Source of the DNA: Salinicola lusitanus
GTDB lineage: Bacteria > Pseudomonadota > Gammaproteobacteria > Pseudomonadales > Halomonadaceae
Assembly: GCF_003206045.1 (NCBI RefSeq)
Contig: NZ_PZJM01000015.1
Location: 1-64,000, forward strand
Reading direction: 5' to 3'
DNA: 64,000 bases
Under the pieces are notes generated by a model. It was not told the DNA's origin. It was given only the letters and a program-made list of their open reading frames with translations, and made no database searches. Positions 22,910 through 31,817 of the stretch are shown here, in pieces. Each line of letters begins with the position of its first letter. The first letter of the stretch is position 1. The position numbers were made by a program, and so were the translations under genes.

Positions 22910-23830
22910 TCAAGTCTCCCGATAGGCCGCGCGGCAGGTCGATATCACCAGTTCCCGGAACCAGCGATGAGCCGGGTCGGCACCCAGCCGCGGATGCCAT
23001 AGCGCCGAGATCGTGAATGGATCGATCGGTGTGGGGAGCTCGAACATCACCAGGGGCTTGGGATCTTCATGCCGTCGCACCGGCATCAGGCAGGAGTGGG
23101 GTACCAGCGTGATCCGATCAGTGTGGCGAGCGATCCGCAGGGCATCCGAGAAGCCCGGCACGATGACGCCGAATTCCCGGTCGAGGCTGAGTGCGCTCAA
23201 CGCCTGTTCCATCGGTCCGGTGAATTCGCCGCTGGGAGACGCCATCACGTGCCGACACGCGGCAATGCGTTCCCGCGTGATGGCGCTATCGAGCAACGCA
23301 TGGCCCTGGCTCGCGACGCCGACGAAGCGGTCTTGAAATAGCCCCCGCGTCAGCAGCTCCGGCGCGGTGGTCTCGATGACCCCGACCTCGAGGTCGAGCT
23401 GCCCGTCACGCAGGGGCTCTATCGCTTTGGTCGGCTTGGGCACGAAGCGCAGGCACACCCGCGGCGCGGCTTCCGCAATGGCATTCACCAGCGGCACCGA
23501 AAAGCGTTCGACGAACGACGCGTTGGTGCGCAGGGTGAACGTCCGCTCCAGCGTCGAGAGATCGAGGTCGTGTGGGCGTGGACGCAGGATCGAGCGCGAC
23601 TCCCGCGCCAGTTCATGAACGCGATCGCGTAGCGAGGAGGCGTGGGGGGTAGGTACCAGCCCGCGTCCCGCCCGCACCAGCAGGGGATCTCCCGTCGCCT
23701 CGCGCAGACGCTTGAGCGTGCGGCTCATCGCCGATGCGCTGAGGTTCAAGCGCTTCGCGGCCGCCGTCACGCTGCCCTCTTCCAGCAGCACATCCAGCGC
23801 GATGAGAAGGTTCAGATCGATGTCGTTCAT
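22910..23830 (-). CDS. LysR-family regulator (NodD/LeuO-like start), divergent from an SDR gene
   Basis: A LysR regulator of 306 residues that begins MNDIDLNLLIALDVLLEEGS, the opening of the NodD/LeuO/PcpR-like branch. The helix-turn-helix is VTAAAKRLNLSASAMSRTL. The effector domain contains ALWHPRLGADPAHRWFREL near the end, also typical of that branch. The longer frame to 23878 runs into the promoter region and is rejected. It faces away from the SDR-amidohydrolase pair, which it probably controls. Confidence 0.9.
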   Translation of the reverse strand: MNDIDLNLLIALDVLLEEGSVTAAAKRLNLSASAMSRTLKRLREATGDPLLVRAGRGLVPTPHASSLRDRVHELARESRSILRPRPHDLDLSTLERTFTLRTNASFVERFSVPLVNAIAEAAPRVCLRFVPKPTKAIEPLRDGQLDLEVGVIETTAPELLTRGLFQDRFVGVASQGHALLDSAITRERIAACRHVMASPSGEFTGPMEQALSALSLDREFGVIVPGFSDALRIARHTDRITLVPHSCLMPVRRHEDPKPLVMFELPTPIDPFTISALWHPRLGADPAHRWFRELVISTCRAAYRET

Positions 23831-23964
23831 CGACTCACGGTAACCGAGACCCTGCTTCTGGACTAGCGTTTGATGCAATGATCATGTGCATGTCATGCGT
23901 CTGGTGCATTGTCACGCCGACCGCCATCCTTGAGATGAACCCAACATCCATGAGGTCACTTCCC
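23831..23964. promoter_or_regulatory. Divergent promoter/operator region between LysR and SDR genes
   Basis: The 134-base spacer holds a compact dyad, TGCAATGATCATGTGCA (23874-23890, centred on ATGATCAT), and a nearby TGCATTG (about 23904-23910) that mirrors the left arm. This is a plausible LysR binding site, but it is inferred from symmetry only. Confidence 0.45.
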
Positions 23965-24693
23965 ATGACGACAATTGCCAATCGCCTGACCGCCCTGATC
24001 GTGGGCGCCTCGCGGGGTCTGGGCCACGCCATCGCCGCGGAGCTGCTGACGCGAGGCGCGACACCGGAAACCGAGTGGGACGTCATCGGCACGGTTCGCG
24101 CCGGTGCCGAGCAGACGCCGTTGCACACCCTGGCGGACGACAATCCCGGCCGGGTCGAGATCGAGACCCTCGACGTCACGGCTCCGGATCAGATCGACGC
24201 GCTGCACCAACGCCTGGCGGGGCGGTCGATCGATCTGCTGTTCGTCAATGCCGGGACCACCAACCGGGACCCCGATCAGGCCATCGGCACTATCTCCACC
24301 GAAGCGTTCACCCGGATCATGATCACCAACGCGCTCAGTCCGATGCGCGTGATCGAGAAGTTCGAGCCTCTGGTGCCGACGTCGGGACTGATCGGCGTGA
24401 TGTCTTCCGGGCAGGGCAGCATCGCCAACAACGAGAACGGCATGCGCGAGCTCTACCGGGGCAGCAAGGCCGCGCTCAACATGTTCATGCGCAGCTTCGC
24501 GGCGCGTCACGCCGCTACCGGACGGGCAGTGCTGGTGATGGCGCCGGGCTGGATTCGTACCGACCTGGGGGGAGATGACGCGCCCTATACGATGGCAGAG
24601 GCGGTGCCGGCGATCGTCGATGTCCTGCTGGAGAAGAGAGGCCGGTCGGGCATCGAGTATCTCGACCGCTTCGGCAAGATCGTGCCGTGGTGA
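23965..24693 (+). CDS. SDR family oxidoreductase
   Basis: A short-chain dehydrogenase/reductase of 242 residues. The nucleotide-binding motif is LIVGASRGLGHAIA, followed by LFVNAGT in place of NNAG. The catalytic region has MSSGQGS with the serine, and YRGSKAALNMFMRSFA with the YxxxK pair. The C-terminal MAPGWIRTDLGG is typical of the C-factor/YbbO-like set. The start at 23965 has GAGG nine bases before it. The next gene follows after only ten bases, so the two form an operon. The substrate is unknown. Confidence 0.9.
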   Translation: MTTIANRLTALIVGASRGLGHAIAAELLTRGATPETEWDVIGTVRAGAEQTPLHTLADDNPGRVEIETLDVTAPDQIDALHQRLAGRSIDLLFVNAGTTNRDPDQAIGTISTEAFTRIMITNALSPMRVIEKFEPLVPTSGLIGVMSSGQGSIANNENGMRELYRGSKAALNMFMRSFAARHAATGRAVLVMAPGWIRTDLGGDDAPYTMAEAVPAIVDVLLEKRGRSGIEYLDRFGKIVPW

Positions 24694-24703
24694 GGCTGTC
24701 GCC

Positions 24704-25690
24704 ATGCATCTGATCGGGATCGAAGAGCATTTCCTGACGCCGGAGATCGATCGCGCCTGGCGCTCGCTGGGTCTGGAACAGACGGACCCGAGCGTGGCGC
24801 TGCATGCCGGGACCTGGCACGGACGGCTGATGAATCTGGCCGACGAGCGTCTGGCGCTGATGGATGAAACGGGGCTGGACGTGCAGGTCCTCTCGCTGAC
24901 CACGCCGGCACTGCACGACCTGGGTGTGGAGAGTGTCGATATCGCCAGACGCACCAATGACACCCTGGCGGCGGCGGTCGCCCGGTATCCACAGCGCTTT
25001 CAGGCGCTGGCGACGCTGCCCGTCTCGCAGCCCGAGGCGGCGGCGCTGGAGCTCGAGCGCTGCATCGACGAGCTCGGCTTCAAGGGCACGATGCTGTGTG
25101 GACGGGTCGGTTCGCGGCACCTGGACGATCCCGCCCTGACGCCTATCCTCGCCCAGGCGGAAAGCCTGGGCGTACCGGTGCTGCTGCACCCGCGTGTGCC
25201 GCCGCCGGCGGTGAGACAAGCCTACTATGGTGGGATATCGCCGGCGCTCGATACGGCTTTGGCGACCTACGGCCTCGGTTGGCATTATGACGCCGGTCTC
25301 CAGTTTCTGCGGCTGGTGCTGGCGGGCACGTTCGACCGTTTGCCGCGACTGCAGGTGATTCTGGGCCACTGGGGCGAGATGGTGCTGTTCTATATCGAGC
25401 GATTCGCCGCCATGGAGCGTGTGGCGTCGCTCTCCCGACCCATTGCCGACTACTGTCGCGCCAATCTCTACGTCACCGCCAGCGGCATGTTCCTGCCGCA
25501 CTATCTGGCCCGGGCGGCGGCGGTGGTCGGTCATGAACGACTGCTGTTCTCCACGGACTTTCCCTATCAATATCGCGCGGGCGGCGATGCGCGGGCTTTC
25601 CTCGAGCGGTGCGGCCTGGCGGGGCGTGCCAAGGCGGCCTTCGCCCATGGCAACTGGCAACGTCTCACCCGGGGAGCGGGCGTGTCCTGA
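24704..25690 (+). CDS. Amidohydrolase family protein (ACMSD/resorcylate decarboxylase-like)
   Basis: A metal-dependent hydrolase or decarboxylase of 328 residues from the amidohydrolase-2 group. It begins MHLIGIEEHFLTPEID, where E-x-H replaces the usual H-x-H as in gamma-resorcylate decarboxylases. It then shows LLHPRVPPP (His), ILGHWGEMVLFYIERF (His/Glu) and STDFPYQYR, where the aspartate is the likely catalytic residue. Such enzymes often decarboxylate aromatic acids. GAGG at 24692-24695 gives the start. With the SDR and the divergent LysR gene it forms a small catabolic cassette of unknown substrate. Confidence 0.88.
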   Translation: MHLIGIEEHFLTPEIDRAWRSLGLEQTDPSVALHAGTWHGRLMNLADERLALMDETGLDVQVLSLTTPALHDLGVESVDIARRTNDTLAAAVARYPQRFQALATLPVSQPEAAALELERCIDELGFKGTMLCGRVGSRHLDDPALTPILAQAESLGVPVLLHPRVPPPAVRQAYYGGISPALDTALATYGLGWHYDAGLQFLRLVLAGTFDRLPRLQVILGHWGEMVLFYIERFAAMERVASLSRPIADYCRANLYVTASGMFLPHYLARAAAVVGHERLLFSTDFPYQYRAGGDARAFLERCGLAGRAKAAFAHGNWQRLTRGAGVS

Positions 25691-25793
25691 GCCCGCTCCC
25701 GACGACTGTGTGAAACGAACGCGGGGAAAGAATTCGCTGATCATCGGGCGCCGGACCCCCTAAGCTGTGGGTACTGATACCGAGGAGTCGTCC

Positions 25794-26678
25794 ATGTCCG
25801 TGCTTGACCCTGCCTCCACCGCCAGACCCCGCCGTATCGTCGCCCAGCACCCGGCCATCCGCGACGATATCGGCGATCTGACGACTCGGCGCCCACTGCC
25901 GGGGCCGCGCCTGTCGCAGCTCGATCCCTTCCTGTTTCTCAATCATCACGGCCCGCAGGTCTATCCGCCCAATAACCATGGCTTGCCGTTCGGTCCACAT
26001 CCGCACCGTGGCTTCGAGACGGTGACCTTCATCCTCGAAGGCTCGCTGGCCCACGCCGACAGCGCGGACCATCAGAGCGTGATCCACGCCGGCGGCGTTC
26101 AGTGGATGACCGCCGGCAGCGGCATCGTCCACGCCGAGATCTCCCCGCCCGAGTTCCTGCGTGACGGTGGGCCGCTGGAGATTCTGCAGCTGTGGATCAA
26201 CCTGCCGGCTCGGCTGAAGATGAGCGAGCCGCGTTATACCGGGCTGCAGCAGGCGTCGATTCCGACGATTGCCCTGGCCGGTGGCGGTGAGCTGAACCTG
26301 ATAGCGGGTGAGTTCGAGGGCCAACGCGGGCCTGTCGAGAGCCTGACCGATGTGTTCATGTCGACGCTGACGCTAACGGCAGGCGCTTCTCATACGCTGC
26401 CGGCCCCGGCAGGGCGACAGGTCTTTCTCTACCTGATCGATGGCGAGGTCAGCGTCGGCGGCGACGACGTCAAAGCGCAGCACCTGATCGAACTGGAGAT
26501 GCAGGGCGATAGCGTCGAGTTGACCGCAACCACCGGGGCGCGGCTGATCTTCGGCCATGCGCCAGTGATCGATGAGCCGGTGGTCTCCCATGGCCCGTTC
26601 GTGATGAACACCCGGGAGGAGATCGTCGCGGCCATCGATGATTACCAGGCCGGGCGCTTCGGCGGACTGGCCCAGTAG
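25794..26678 (+). CDS. Pirin family protein
   Basis: A bicupin of the pirin family with 294 residues. The N-terminal cupin carries the iron ligands in PHPHRGFETVTFILEGSL and in the later GSGIVHAEI. The second cupin is followed by DEPVVSHGPFVMNTREEI, the usual pirin C-terminal signature. Some bacterial pirins are quercetin 2,3-dioxygenases and others act as redox or metabolic regulators, so the role is open. GAGGAG lies six bases before the ATG at 25794. It stands alone and converges on the acyltransferase gene 21 bases away. Confidence 0.93.
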   Translation: MSVLDPASTARPRRIVAQHPAIRDDIGDLTTRRPLPGPRLSQLDPFLFLNHHGPQVYPPNNHGLPFGPHPHRGFETVTFILEGSLAHADSADHQSVIHAGGVQWMTAGSGIVHAEISPPEFLRDGGPLEILQLWINLPARLKMSEPRYTGLQQASIPTIALAGGGELNLIAGEFEGQRGPVESLTDVFMSTLTLTAGASHTLPAPAGRQVFLYLIDGEVSVGGDDVKAQHLIELEMQGDSVELTATTGARLIFGHAPVIDEPVVSHGPFVMNTREEIVAAIDDYQAGRFGGLAQ

Positions 26679-26699
26679 CGCAGTGGTTCGCGCCGACGC

Positions 26700-27623
26700 T
26701 CAGCGTTTGCTGTAGAGCCTGTGTTTCCGATAGCCGGGCACGAGCTGTTGCTCCTGCTCGGTTTTCTTCCAGCGTTTGTACTCCCACTGGTACTGCACCG
26801 GATCGAGCGCGATCGCTGACTCGACGCAGGCGTTGACGCCGAGCGCCGATACCTTTTCATCCGTGTCATAGACGCGGTCATCGGCGGCCAGAAAGTGGAT
26901 CGCGAAGCCGCGGCCCTCGGGCAGGCGCCTGGCGACGCCGGTGACGACGCGAGCCTGGGTCCGCGCCACCAGCTTCGGCAGCAGTGTGGCGGTGTAGGCG
27001 GGGCGGCCAAAGAAATCGGCGAATACGCCACTGCCCCAGTCGGGCTCCTGATCGGGCAGGATCCCGACGGCTTCGGCGCGCTTCAGTGCCTTGAGCAGGG
27101 CGGCGACGCCGCGCGGGTTGGTCGGTACCAGCTCGGCCCCCATTCGCTCGCGGCCGTGACGGATGACCGGATCGAGGTCGGCCATCTTGGGCGGCTCGTA
27201 CATCGCGGTGAACGGGAAGTGGCTCGACAGCCAGAAATTGAGCACCTCCCAATTGCCGAAGTGGGGCGCCAGCACGATCACGCCGCGACCTTCGGCGCGA
27301 GCCTCGTCCAGCAGCTCGCGACCGTGGACCTCGACGATCGAGGCGTCGACGCGTCTGGGATCGGCGATCCAGGCGAACCCGAGCTCCAGCATGGTCGCCG
27401 CGGAGTGACGCAGGCTGGCCTGGATCCGGCTGCGACGCTGTTCGCCACTGTCGTCAGGATAGGCGACTTCCAGATTGCGTCGGCTGACGTGGCGTTCCCG
27501 CCGGGAAACGGCATACAGCACGCGGCTGGCGACACCCGCGAGCGACCACATCGTCCTTAGCCGGCAGTGTGACAGCAGACGCCAGAGCAGGTGGATGGCG
27601 CGAGCTTGAAGACCTTCGATCAT
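26700..27623 (-). CDS. Lipid A biosynthesis acyltransferase (LpxL/HtrB family)
   Basis: An inner-membrane acyltransferase of 307 residues, of the family that adds secondary acyl chains to lipid A. The catalytic HX4E motif is APHFGNWEVL, and GVIVLAPH precedes it. Other conserved stretches are FTAMYEPPK, IRHGRERMGAELVPT and GILPDQEPDWGSGVFADFFG. The frame reaches back to 27698, but the MIEGLQARAIHLLWRLLSH start at 27623 is typical. A second family member lies at 57606, so the two may act at different acylation steps. Confidence 0.92.
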   Translation of the reverse strand: MIEGLQARAIHLLWRLLSHCRLRTMWSLAGVASRVLYAVSRRERHVSRRNLEVAYPDDSGEQRRSRIQASLRHSAATMLELGFAWIADPRRVDASIVEVHGRELLDEARAEGRGVIVLAPHFGNWEVLNFWLSSHFPFTAMYEPPKMADLDPVIRHGRERMGAELVPTNPRGVAALLKALKRAEAVGILPDQEPDWGSGVFADFFGRPAYTATLLPKLVARTQARVVTGVARRLPEGRGFAIHFLAADDRVYDTDEKVSALGVNACVESAIALDPVQYQWEYKRWKKTEQEQQLVPGYRKHRLYSKR

Positions 27624-27720
27624 TCGTCTCTCTTTCTCTCGGTGCACGTCATTGCCGGATCTCTCGGTTCGGCGTCCCGGCACGGTGGGCGGCGGCATGA
27701 ACGGGAGCTGACTTTCGGCA

Positions 27721-28098
27721 TCACCACAGCCAGCTATCGACCTTGTCCGGCGCGCGGCGTTCCTGCAACGCCTTGAAGCCGATGACGCAGCGAACGATCA
27801 GCCACACCGCCTGCAGCGCCATCAACACGAAACCGATCAGCACGAAGGCGAGTACCCAACTGATACAGGCGTAGAGCAGCCCGATCCAGAAAGTACGAAT
27901 ATGGTAGCGGTAGTGCTCGTCCAGCCAGCGCGGGCCATTGCCGCGGTAGACATAGGCGATGATCACGCCGATCACCGGGGTGATGCCGGTCACGAAGACG
28001 CCCAGCAGCAGGGCGTAGACGATCATGGCGAGGGTGGTGTCGGGACGCCTGGCATCGGTGTCCGATTCGGTGACAGGATTGTCGATCGGTGAAACCAT
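27721..28098 (-). CDS. DUF4870-family small membrane protein
   Basis: A 125-residue protein with about three hydrophobic segments (AMIVYALLLGVFVTGITPVI, a helix after the HYRYHIRTF motif, and one starting VLIGFVLMAL). The conserved ...EHYRYHIRTFWIGLLY loop is characteristic of DUF4870/TMEM-like bacterial proteins. No function is established for the family. It is separated from the acyltransferase gene by 97 bases and from the ebo cluster by 102 bases, and I see no link to either. Confidence 0.85.
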   Translation of the reverse strand: MVSPIDNPVTESDTDARRPDTTLAMIVYALLLGVFVTGITPVIGVIIAYVYRGNGPRWLDEHYRYHIRTFWIGLLYACISWVLAFVLIGFVLMALQAVWLIVRCVIGFKALQERRAPDKVDSWLW

Positions 28099-28200
28099 GA
28101 AGTTCCTCTCGGCGGCGCGTCGGTGGTTGACCGCATTTTGCCGTCGAGAGGCTCCGGGTGCCAGCCTGAACGGAGGCGCCGCAGCAGAGGGACGTTCGCG

Positions 28201-29121
28201 CTATTCGATCAGCAGCCGGTCGCGGCGGCGATCAGCCGCTGCCTCCACCCGCGGATCGCGGCCGCCTCGCAGGATCGAGTTGCCCTCGAATAGCGTGCGC
28301 TGGTCGATGGGCGCGGGATCGAGCCAATCGGCGGCGTGCATCTGGCCGCTCTTGCCGTAGACGGCGAGGGCGTTGTCGTAGGTGACCTGGCGTACCACGG
28401 TCTCGGCAATGCCGGATTCGAGCGCCAGCCGCGCCGTCTTGGGGACGCCGAGACAGTCCGAGATCCCCCAGTCGCAGGCGCTGTCGACGATGATCCGGTC
28501 GCCGCCGTACTGTTTGAGCAGCTCGACCATCCGCGCGTTGCCCATCTTGGTCGACGGGTAGATCGAGAAACCGGCCCAGTAACCGCGATCGAGCGTCTCG
28601 CGCACGGTCTCCTCGTTGTTGTGATCGATGACCACCCACGACGGATCGAGCCCCATCTCCTCGCAGACGTCCATCGAGCGCGAGGTGCCGCGTTTCTTGT
28701 CGCGGTGCGGCGTGTGCACCATCACTGGCAGTTCGAGCTGCTTGGCCAGTGCCAGTTGGGCACGAAAGTACTTGTCCTCGAGTGGGGTCTGCTCGTCATA
28801 GCCGATCTCGCCGATGGCGACGACGCCCTCCTTGAGGGCGAACCGTGGCAGCCACTCCATCACACCCTCCGCCAGCGCCTCGTTGTTGGCCTCCTTCGAG
28901 TTGAGACCGATGGTGCAGTAGTGACGGATACCGAACTGGCCGGCACGGAAGCGCTCCCAACCCACCAGGGAGGAGAGGTAGTCGACGTAGGTACCGACGA
29001 AGGTCCGGGGCTGGCCGACCCAGAACGCCGGTTCGACCAGGGCCACGATGCCGGCGGCGGCCATGGCCTCGTAGTCGTCGGTGGTGCGAGACACCATGTG
29101 GGCATGGGGATCGATGAACAT
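28201..29121 (-). CDS. eboB: EboB, TatD-family hydrolase of the ebo cluster
   Basis: A TIM-barrel metal hydrolase of 306 residues. Metal ligands are visible in MFIDPHAHMVSR (HxH), AIGEIGYDEQ (Glu), MVHTPH (His), VIDHNNEE (His) and VDSACDWGISD (Asp). It starts one base after the eboA stop, so the two are co-translated. In the ebo clusters of cyanobacteria, Bacteroidetes and Pseudomonas, a TatD-like protein always accompanies EboA; its substrate is unknown. Assignment as EboB rather than housekeeping TatD rests on this context. Confidence 0.88.
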   Translation of the reverse strand: MFIDPHAHMVSRTTDDYEAMAAAGIVALVEPAFWVGQPRTFVGTYVDYLSSLVGWERFRAGQFGIRHYCTIGLNSKEANNEALAEGVMEWLPRFALKEGVVAIGEIGYDEQTPLEDKYFRAQLALAKQLELPVMVHTPHRDKKRGTSRSMDVCEEMGLDPSWVVIDHNNEETVRETLDRGYWAGFSIYPSTKMGNARMVELLKQYGGDRIIVDSACDWGISDCLGVPKTARLALESGIAETVVRQVTYDNALAVYGKSGQMHAADWLDPAPIDQRTLFEGNSILRGGRDPRVEAAADRRRDRLLIE

Positions 29122-29122
29122 C

Positions 29123-29992
29123 TCAGGCGGCCTCTTTTTTCAGGGTGAGGTGGTTCCAGTCGAGACGTCCGTCCGCGACCAGTGCGGTGATCTCCGGCAC
29201 CGTCTGAAGCAGGTCCCGGGCGTAGGGGGTATCGGCCGCGAGCAGTGCCAGTACCGCTGCACCACGCTCCTCCGGCGTCCCCGCCAGGGCCCGTTGCAGG
29301 GCATCGTAGGCCGCAACGCGTTCGGCGAAGGGCCCGACACAGCGCCACAGTTCAGGGCTCACCTCGCGCCCGGCCGCCCATCGTTCCCGGGCGTAGTCGA
29401 GCAGGATCGCGGCCAGCTCCGCGTTGACCCGCGAGTCCAGGCCGACGATGGGGGAGAGTCGGCTACCGACGAACAGCGCCTTGAGCACCATGTGGTTCCA
29501 GCGATGCTGGTCGAAGTGGTCGCGCGGATAGGGGTTGCCGTGCACGATGGATTCGAACACCGCACGCATGTTGGAGCGCAGCCCCTCGCCTACGGCGTCC
29601 GTCAACGACTCGGGTCGGGGATAGAGAGCCAGTCCTCGATAGAGCGTGATCAACTCGCGGGCATCGGCGGTCCGGACCAGATCCCGGAACGTGTCCGAAA
29701 ACGGGCGGTTGCCCTCGAAGGCGAGCAGGGCAGCGATGCGGGCCGCTCCATCGAGGCTCCAGCCCTCGGGATTCCAGCCCGGATAAGCCTGGTTCGCCAT
29801 CGCCAGGTCCTGTGGAGTGAGCCTCAGGTCCTGCTTGCCGAGTCGTCGCGGCACCAGGCCGAGAAACAGATGGAGATCCTTCTCGTTGCCGCTCTGGCCC
29901 AGCGAGGCGTACTGCCCGACGAGCCAACGGGCTTGATCCGGGGCCTGACGGCAGGTCCAGTCGCGCAGCAGCGTCAAAGGTGTAACGGACAT
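29123..29992 (-). CDS. eboA: EboA domain protein
   Basis: A protein of 289 residues matching the EboA family, which is known only from ebo clusters and has no established biochemical role. It is alpha-helical and soluble, without a signal peptide or membrane segment. Recognisable parts are GWNPEGWSLDGAARIAALL and DHFDQHRWNHMVLKALFVG. ATG 29992 is chosen over an in-frame start at 30025 because the family usually begins just before the TLLRDW region. It is the first gene of the eboAB unit and is divergent from eboF across 300 bases. Confidence 0.88.
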   Translation of the reverse strand: MSVTPLTLLRDWTCRQAPDQARWLVGQYASLGQSGNEKDLHLFLGLVPRRLGKQDLRLTPQDLAMANQAYPGWNPEGWSLDGAARIAALLAFEGNRPFSDTFRDLVRTADARELITLYRGLALYPRPESLTDAVGEGLRSNMRAVFESIVHGNPYPRDHFDQHRWNHMVLKALFVGSRLSPIVGLDSRVNAELAAILLDYARERWAAGREVSPELWRCVGPFAERVAAYDALQRALAGTPEERGAAVLALLAADTPYARDLLQTVPEITALVADGRLDWNHLTLKKEAA

Positions 29993-30292
29993 GTAAATTT
30001 CCGGGCCAGTGATTTCAGAAGCCACTTTATCGGGTCGCCAAAAGAATCCCCAAGCTCAATTAACTGGCCAGTCGAGGGGGCAGGATCCAATGCTGAAACG
30101 GACTTATCGAATGACTTTTTTGCCCCGATAGCGGGCCGGTACCTTCACTTTTCTAGTGATAATTTCTCAAAATCGGGCGTTGGTCGTCGCGCCGATTGTC
30201 TGTCCTTTTCCCAACTGATATGCAGTCTTTACAGATCGTTGCGATGAGGTCGTGACGATGGAATCTCACGCTCGAATCGGCAGGTCGGCGCC
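29993..30292. promoter_or_regulatory. Divergent promoter region between eboA and eboF
   Basis: This 300-base spacer has no credible gene and is visibly richer in A+T than its surroundings (for example about 30100-30180). It must carry the promoters of the eboAB and eboF units. No clear paired -35/-10 boxes or operator could be fixed. Confidence 0.5.
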
Positions 30293-31729
30293 ATGCACAA
30301 CACCTTGGTAATTCTCGTGGTCGGGCTGACGCCCCAACTGGTCGGTGAGCATACACCGGCTCTGAAACGGCTCGCGGAGCGCGGTGGTTTGCGACCATTG
30401 AATACCGTGACCCCGGCGGTGACCTGCAGCGTTCAGGCCACATTGATGACAGGCTTGCCGCCAGGTCGGCACGGTGCCGTGGCCAACGGCTGGTATTTCC
30501 GGGATCTTTCCGAGGTCTGGTTCTGGCGTCAGTCCAATCGCCTGGTGGCGGGCGAGAAGATCTGGGAAGCCGGGAAACGACAGAATCCCGACTTTACCTG
30601 CGCCAAGATGTTCTGGTGGTACAACATGTATTCGACGGCGGACTGGAGTGCCACGCCTCGGCCGATGTATCCCGCCGACGGTCGCAAGCTGCCGGACCAC
30701 TATACCTACCCGCCGGAGCTGCACGACGAGCTCGATGCCAAGCTGGGAACGTTCCCGCTGTTCACCTTCTGGGGCCCAATGGCGGACATCTCGTCGAGTC
30801 GCTGGATCAGCGACGCGACGCGCCATGTCATGGAGACCCGCAATCCCACGCTGACCCTGACCTATCTGCCGCACCTGGACTACAACCTCCAGCGCCTGGG
30901 ACCGGACCTGTCGCATCCCGAGTTGCAACGTGATCTCCGGGACGTCGACGCCCTGTGCGGCGAGTTGATCGACGCCGCCGATCGGGAAGGCCGAAGGGTC
31001 ATCGTGGTGTCCGAGTACGGGATCACGCCAGTGCGCGAAGCCGTTCATATCAATCGCGCGTTGCGCGAGGCCGGTCTGGTCTCGGTCCGCCGAGAACGGG
31101 ATCAGGAGCAGCTCGATCCCGGCGCGTCGCGCGCCTTCGCGGTGGCCGATCATCAGGTGGCGCACATCTACGTCAGCGATCCGGCAGAGGTGCCGACGGT
31201 CAAGGCGCTGCTCGAAGGTCTGGATGGCGTGGAGGCGGTCTGGGGCGAGGCCGAGAAGCGGGAGAACGGTCTGGACCATCCCAACTCCGGCGCGCTGGTG
31301 GCGATCGCCCAGCCGGATCGCTGGTTCAGCTACTACTACTGGCTGGATGATACCCGGGCGCCGGACTACGCCCGCACCGTCGACATTCATCGCAAGCCGG
31401 GATACGACCCGGTGGAACTGTTCTTCGACCCGGCCCTGAAGTCACCCAGGCTCTCGGCGGGGTGGCGACTCGCCAAGCGGCGGCTGGGCATGCGCCAACT
31501 GCTGGATGTCATCTCGCTCAAGGACACCGCGCTGGTCAAGGGCGCCCACGGACGGCTGACCGACGATCCCGACCAGGGCCCACTGGTGATCTCGTCCGAA
31601 CCGGACCTGCTATCCGCAGGGCCGGTCGAGGCGCAGGCGTTCAAGGCACTGGTGTTGGCCCACGTGTTCGAAGGCGAGGAGGGCGATATGGCCAGCCGCG
31701 AGACCGCCGTCGACGATGCCAGCGTCTGA
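30293..31729 (+). CDS. eboF: EboF, alkaline phosphatase/nucleotide pyrophosphatase-family protein
   Basis: A phosphodiesterase-like protein of 478 residues from the alkaline phosphatase superfamily. The nucleophile threonine lies in TPAVTCSVQATLMTGLPPG, and metal-site text follows in YLPHLDYNLQRLGPD, VVSEYGITPV and KGAHGRL. The first aspartate usually seen after the initial strand is replaced (LVILVVGLTPQL), as in other EboF-like members I recognise. It is an essential part of the ebo gene set, but here it is on the opposite strand to the other five genes. Its end converges on eboC, with a shared palindromic terminator between. Confidence 0.87.
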   Translation: MHNTLVILVVGLTPQLVGEHTPALKRLAERGGLRPLNTVTPAVTCSVQATLMTGLPPGRHGAVANGWYFRDLSEVWFWRQSNRLVAGEKIWEAGKRQNPDFTCAKMFWWYNMYSTADWSATPRPMYPADGRKLPDHYTYPPELHDELDAKLGTFPLFTFWGPMADISSSRWISDATRHVMETRNPTLTLTYLPHLDYNLQRLGPDLSHPELQRDLRDVDALCGELIDAADREGRRVIVVSEYGITPVREAVHINRALREAGLVSVRRERDQEQLDPGASRAFAVADHQVAHIYVSDPAEVPTVKALLEGLDGVEAVWGEAEKRENGLDHPNSGALVAIAQPDRWFSYYYWLDDTRAPDYARTVDIHRKPGYDPVELFFDPALKSPRLSAGWRLAKRRLGMRQLLDVISLKDTALVKGAHGRLTDDPDQGPLVISSEPDLLSAGPVEAQAFKALVLAHVFEGEEGDMASRETAVDDASV

Positions 31730-31737
31730 GGCAGGGT

Positions 31738-31758
31738 AAAAAGGCCGGGCCCGGCCTT
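31738..31758 (-). terminator. Palindromic terminator between eboF and eboC
   Basis: AAGGCCGGGCCCGGCCTT (31741-31758) is a perfect palindrome. On the minus strand it runs straight into TTTTT, so it terminates eboC; it may also act on eboF. Confidence 0.75.
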
Positions 31759-31817
31759 GCGCGTCAAGCGAGGCGGAAAGCGATAACGTCGGCGTTCGCC
31801 ACCGGGTGGCCGGTGCT

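Noticed and set aside
28201-29121. Housekeeping TatD DNase
   Set aside because: It is coupled to eboA with one base between, and the ebo set around it is complete, so EboB is the better call, although the fold is shared.
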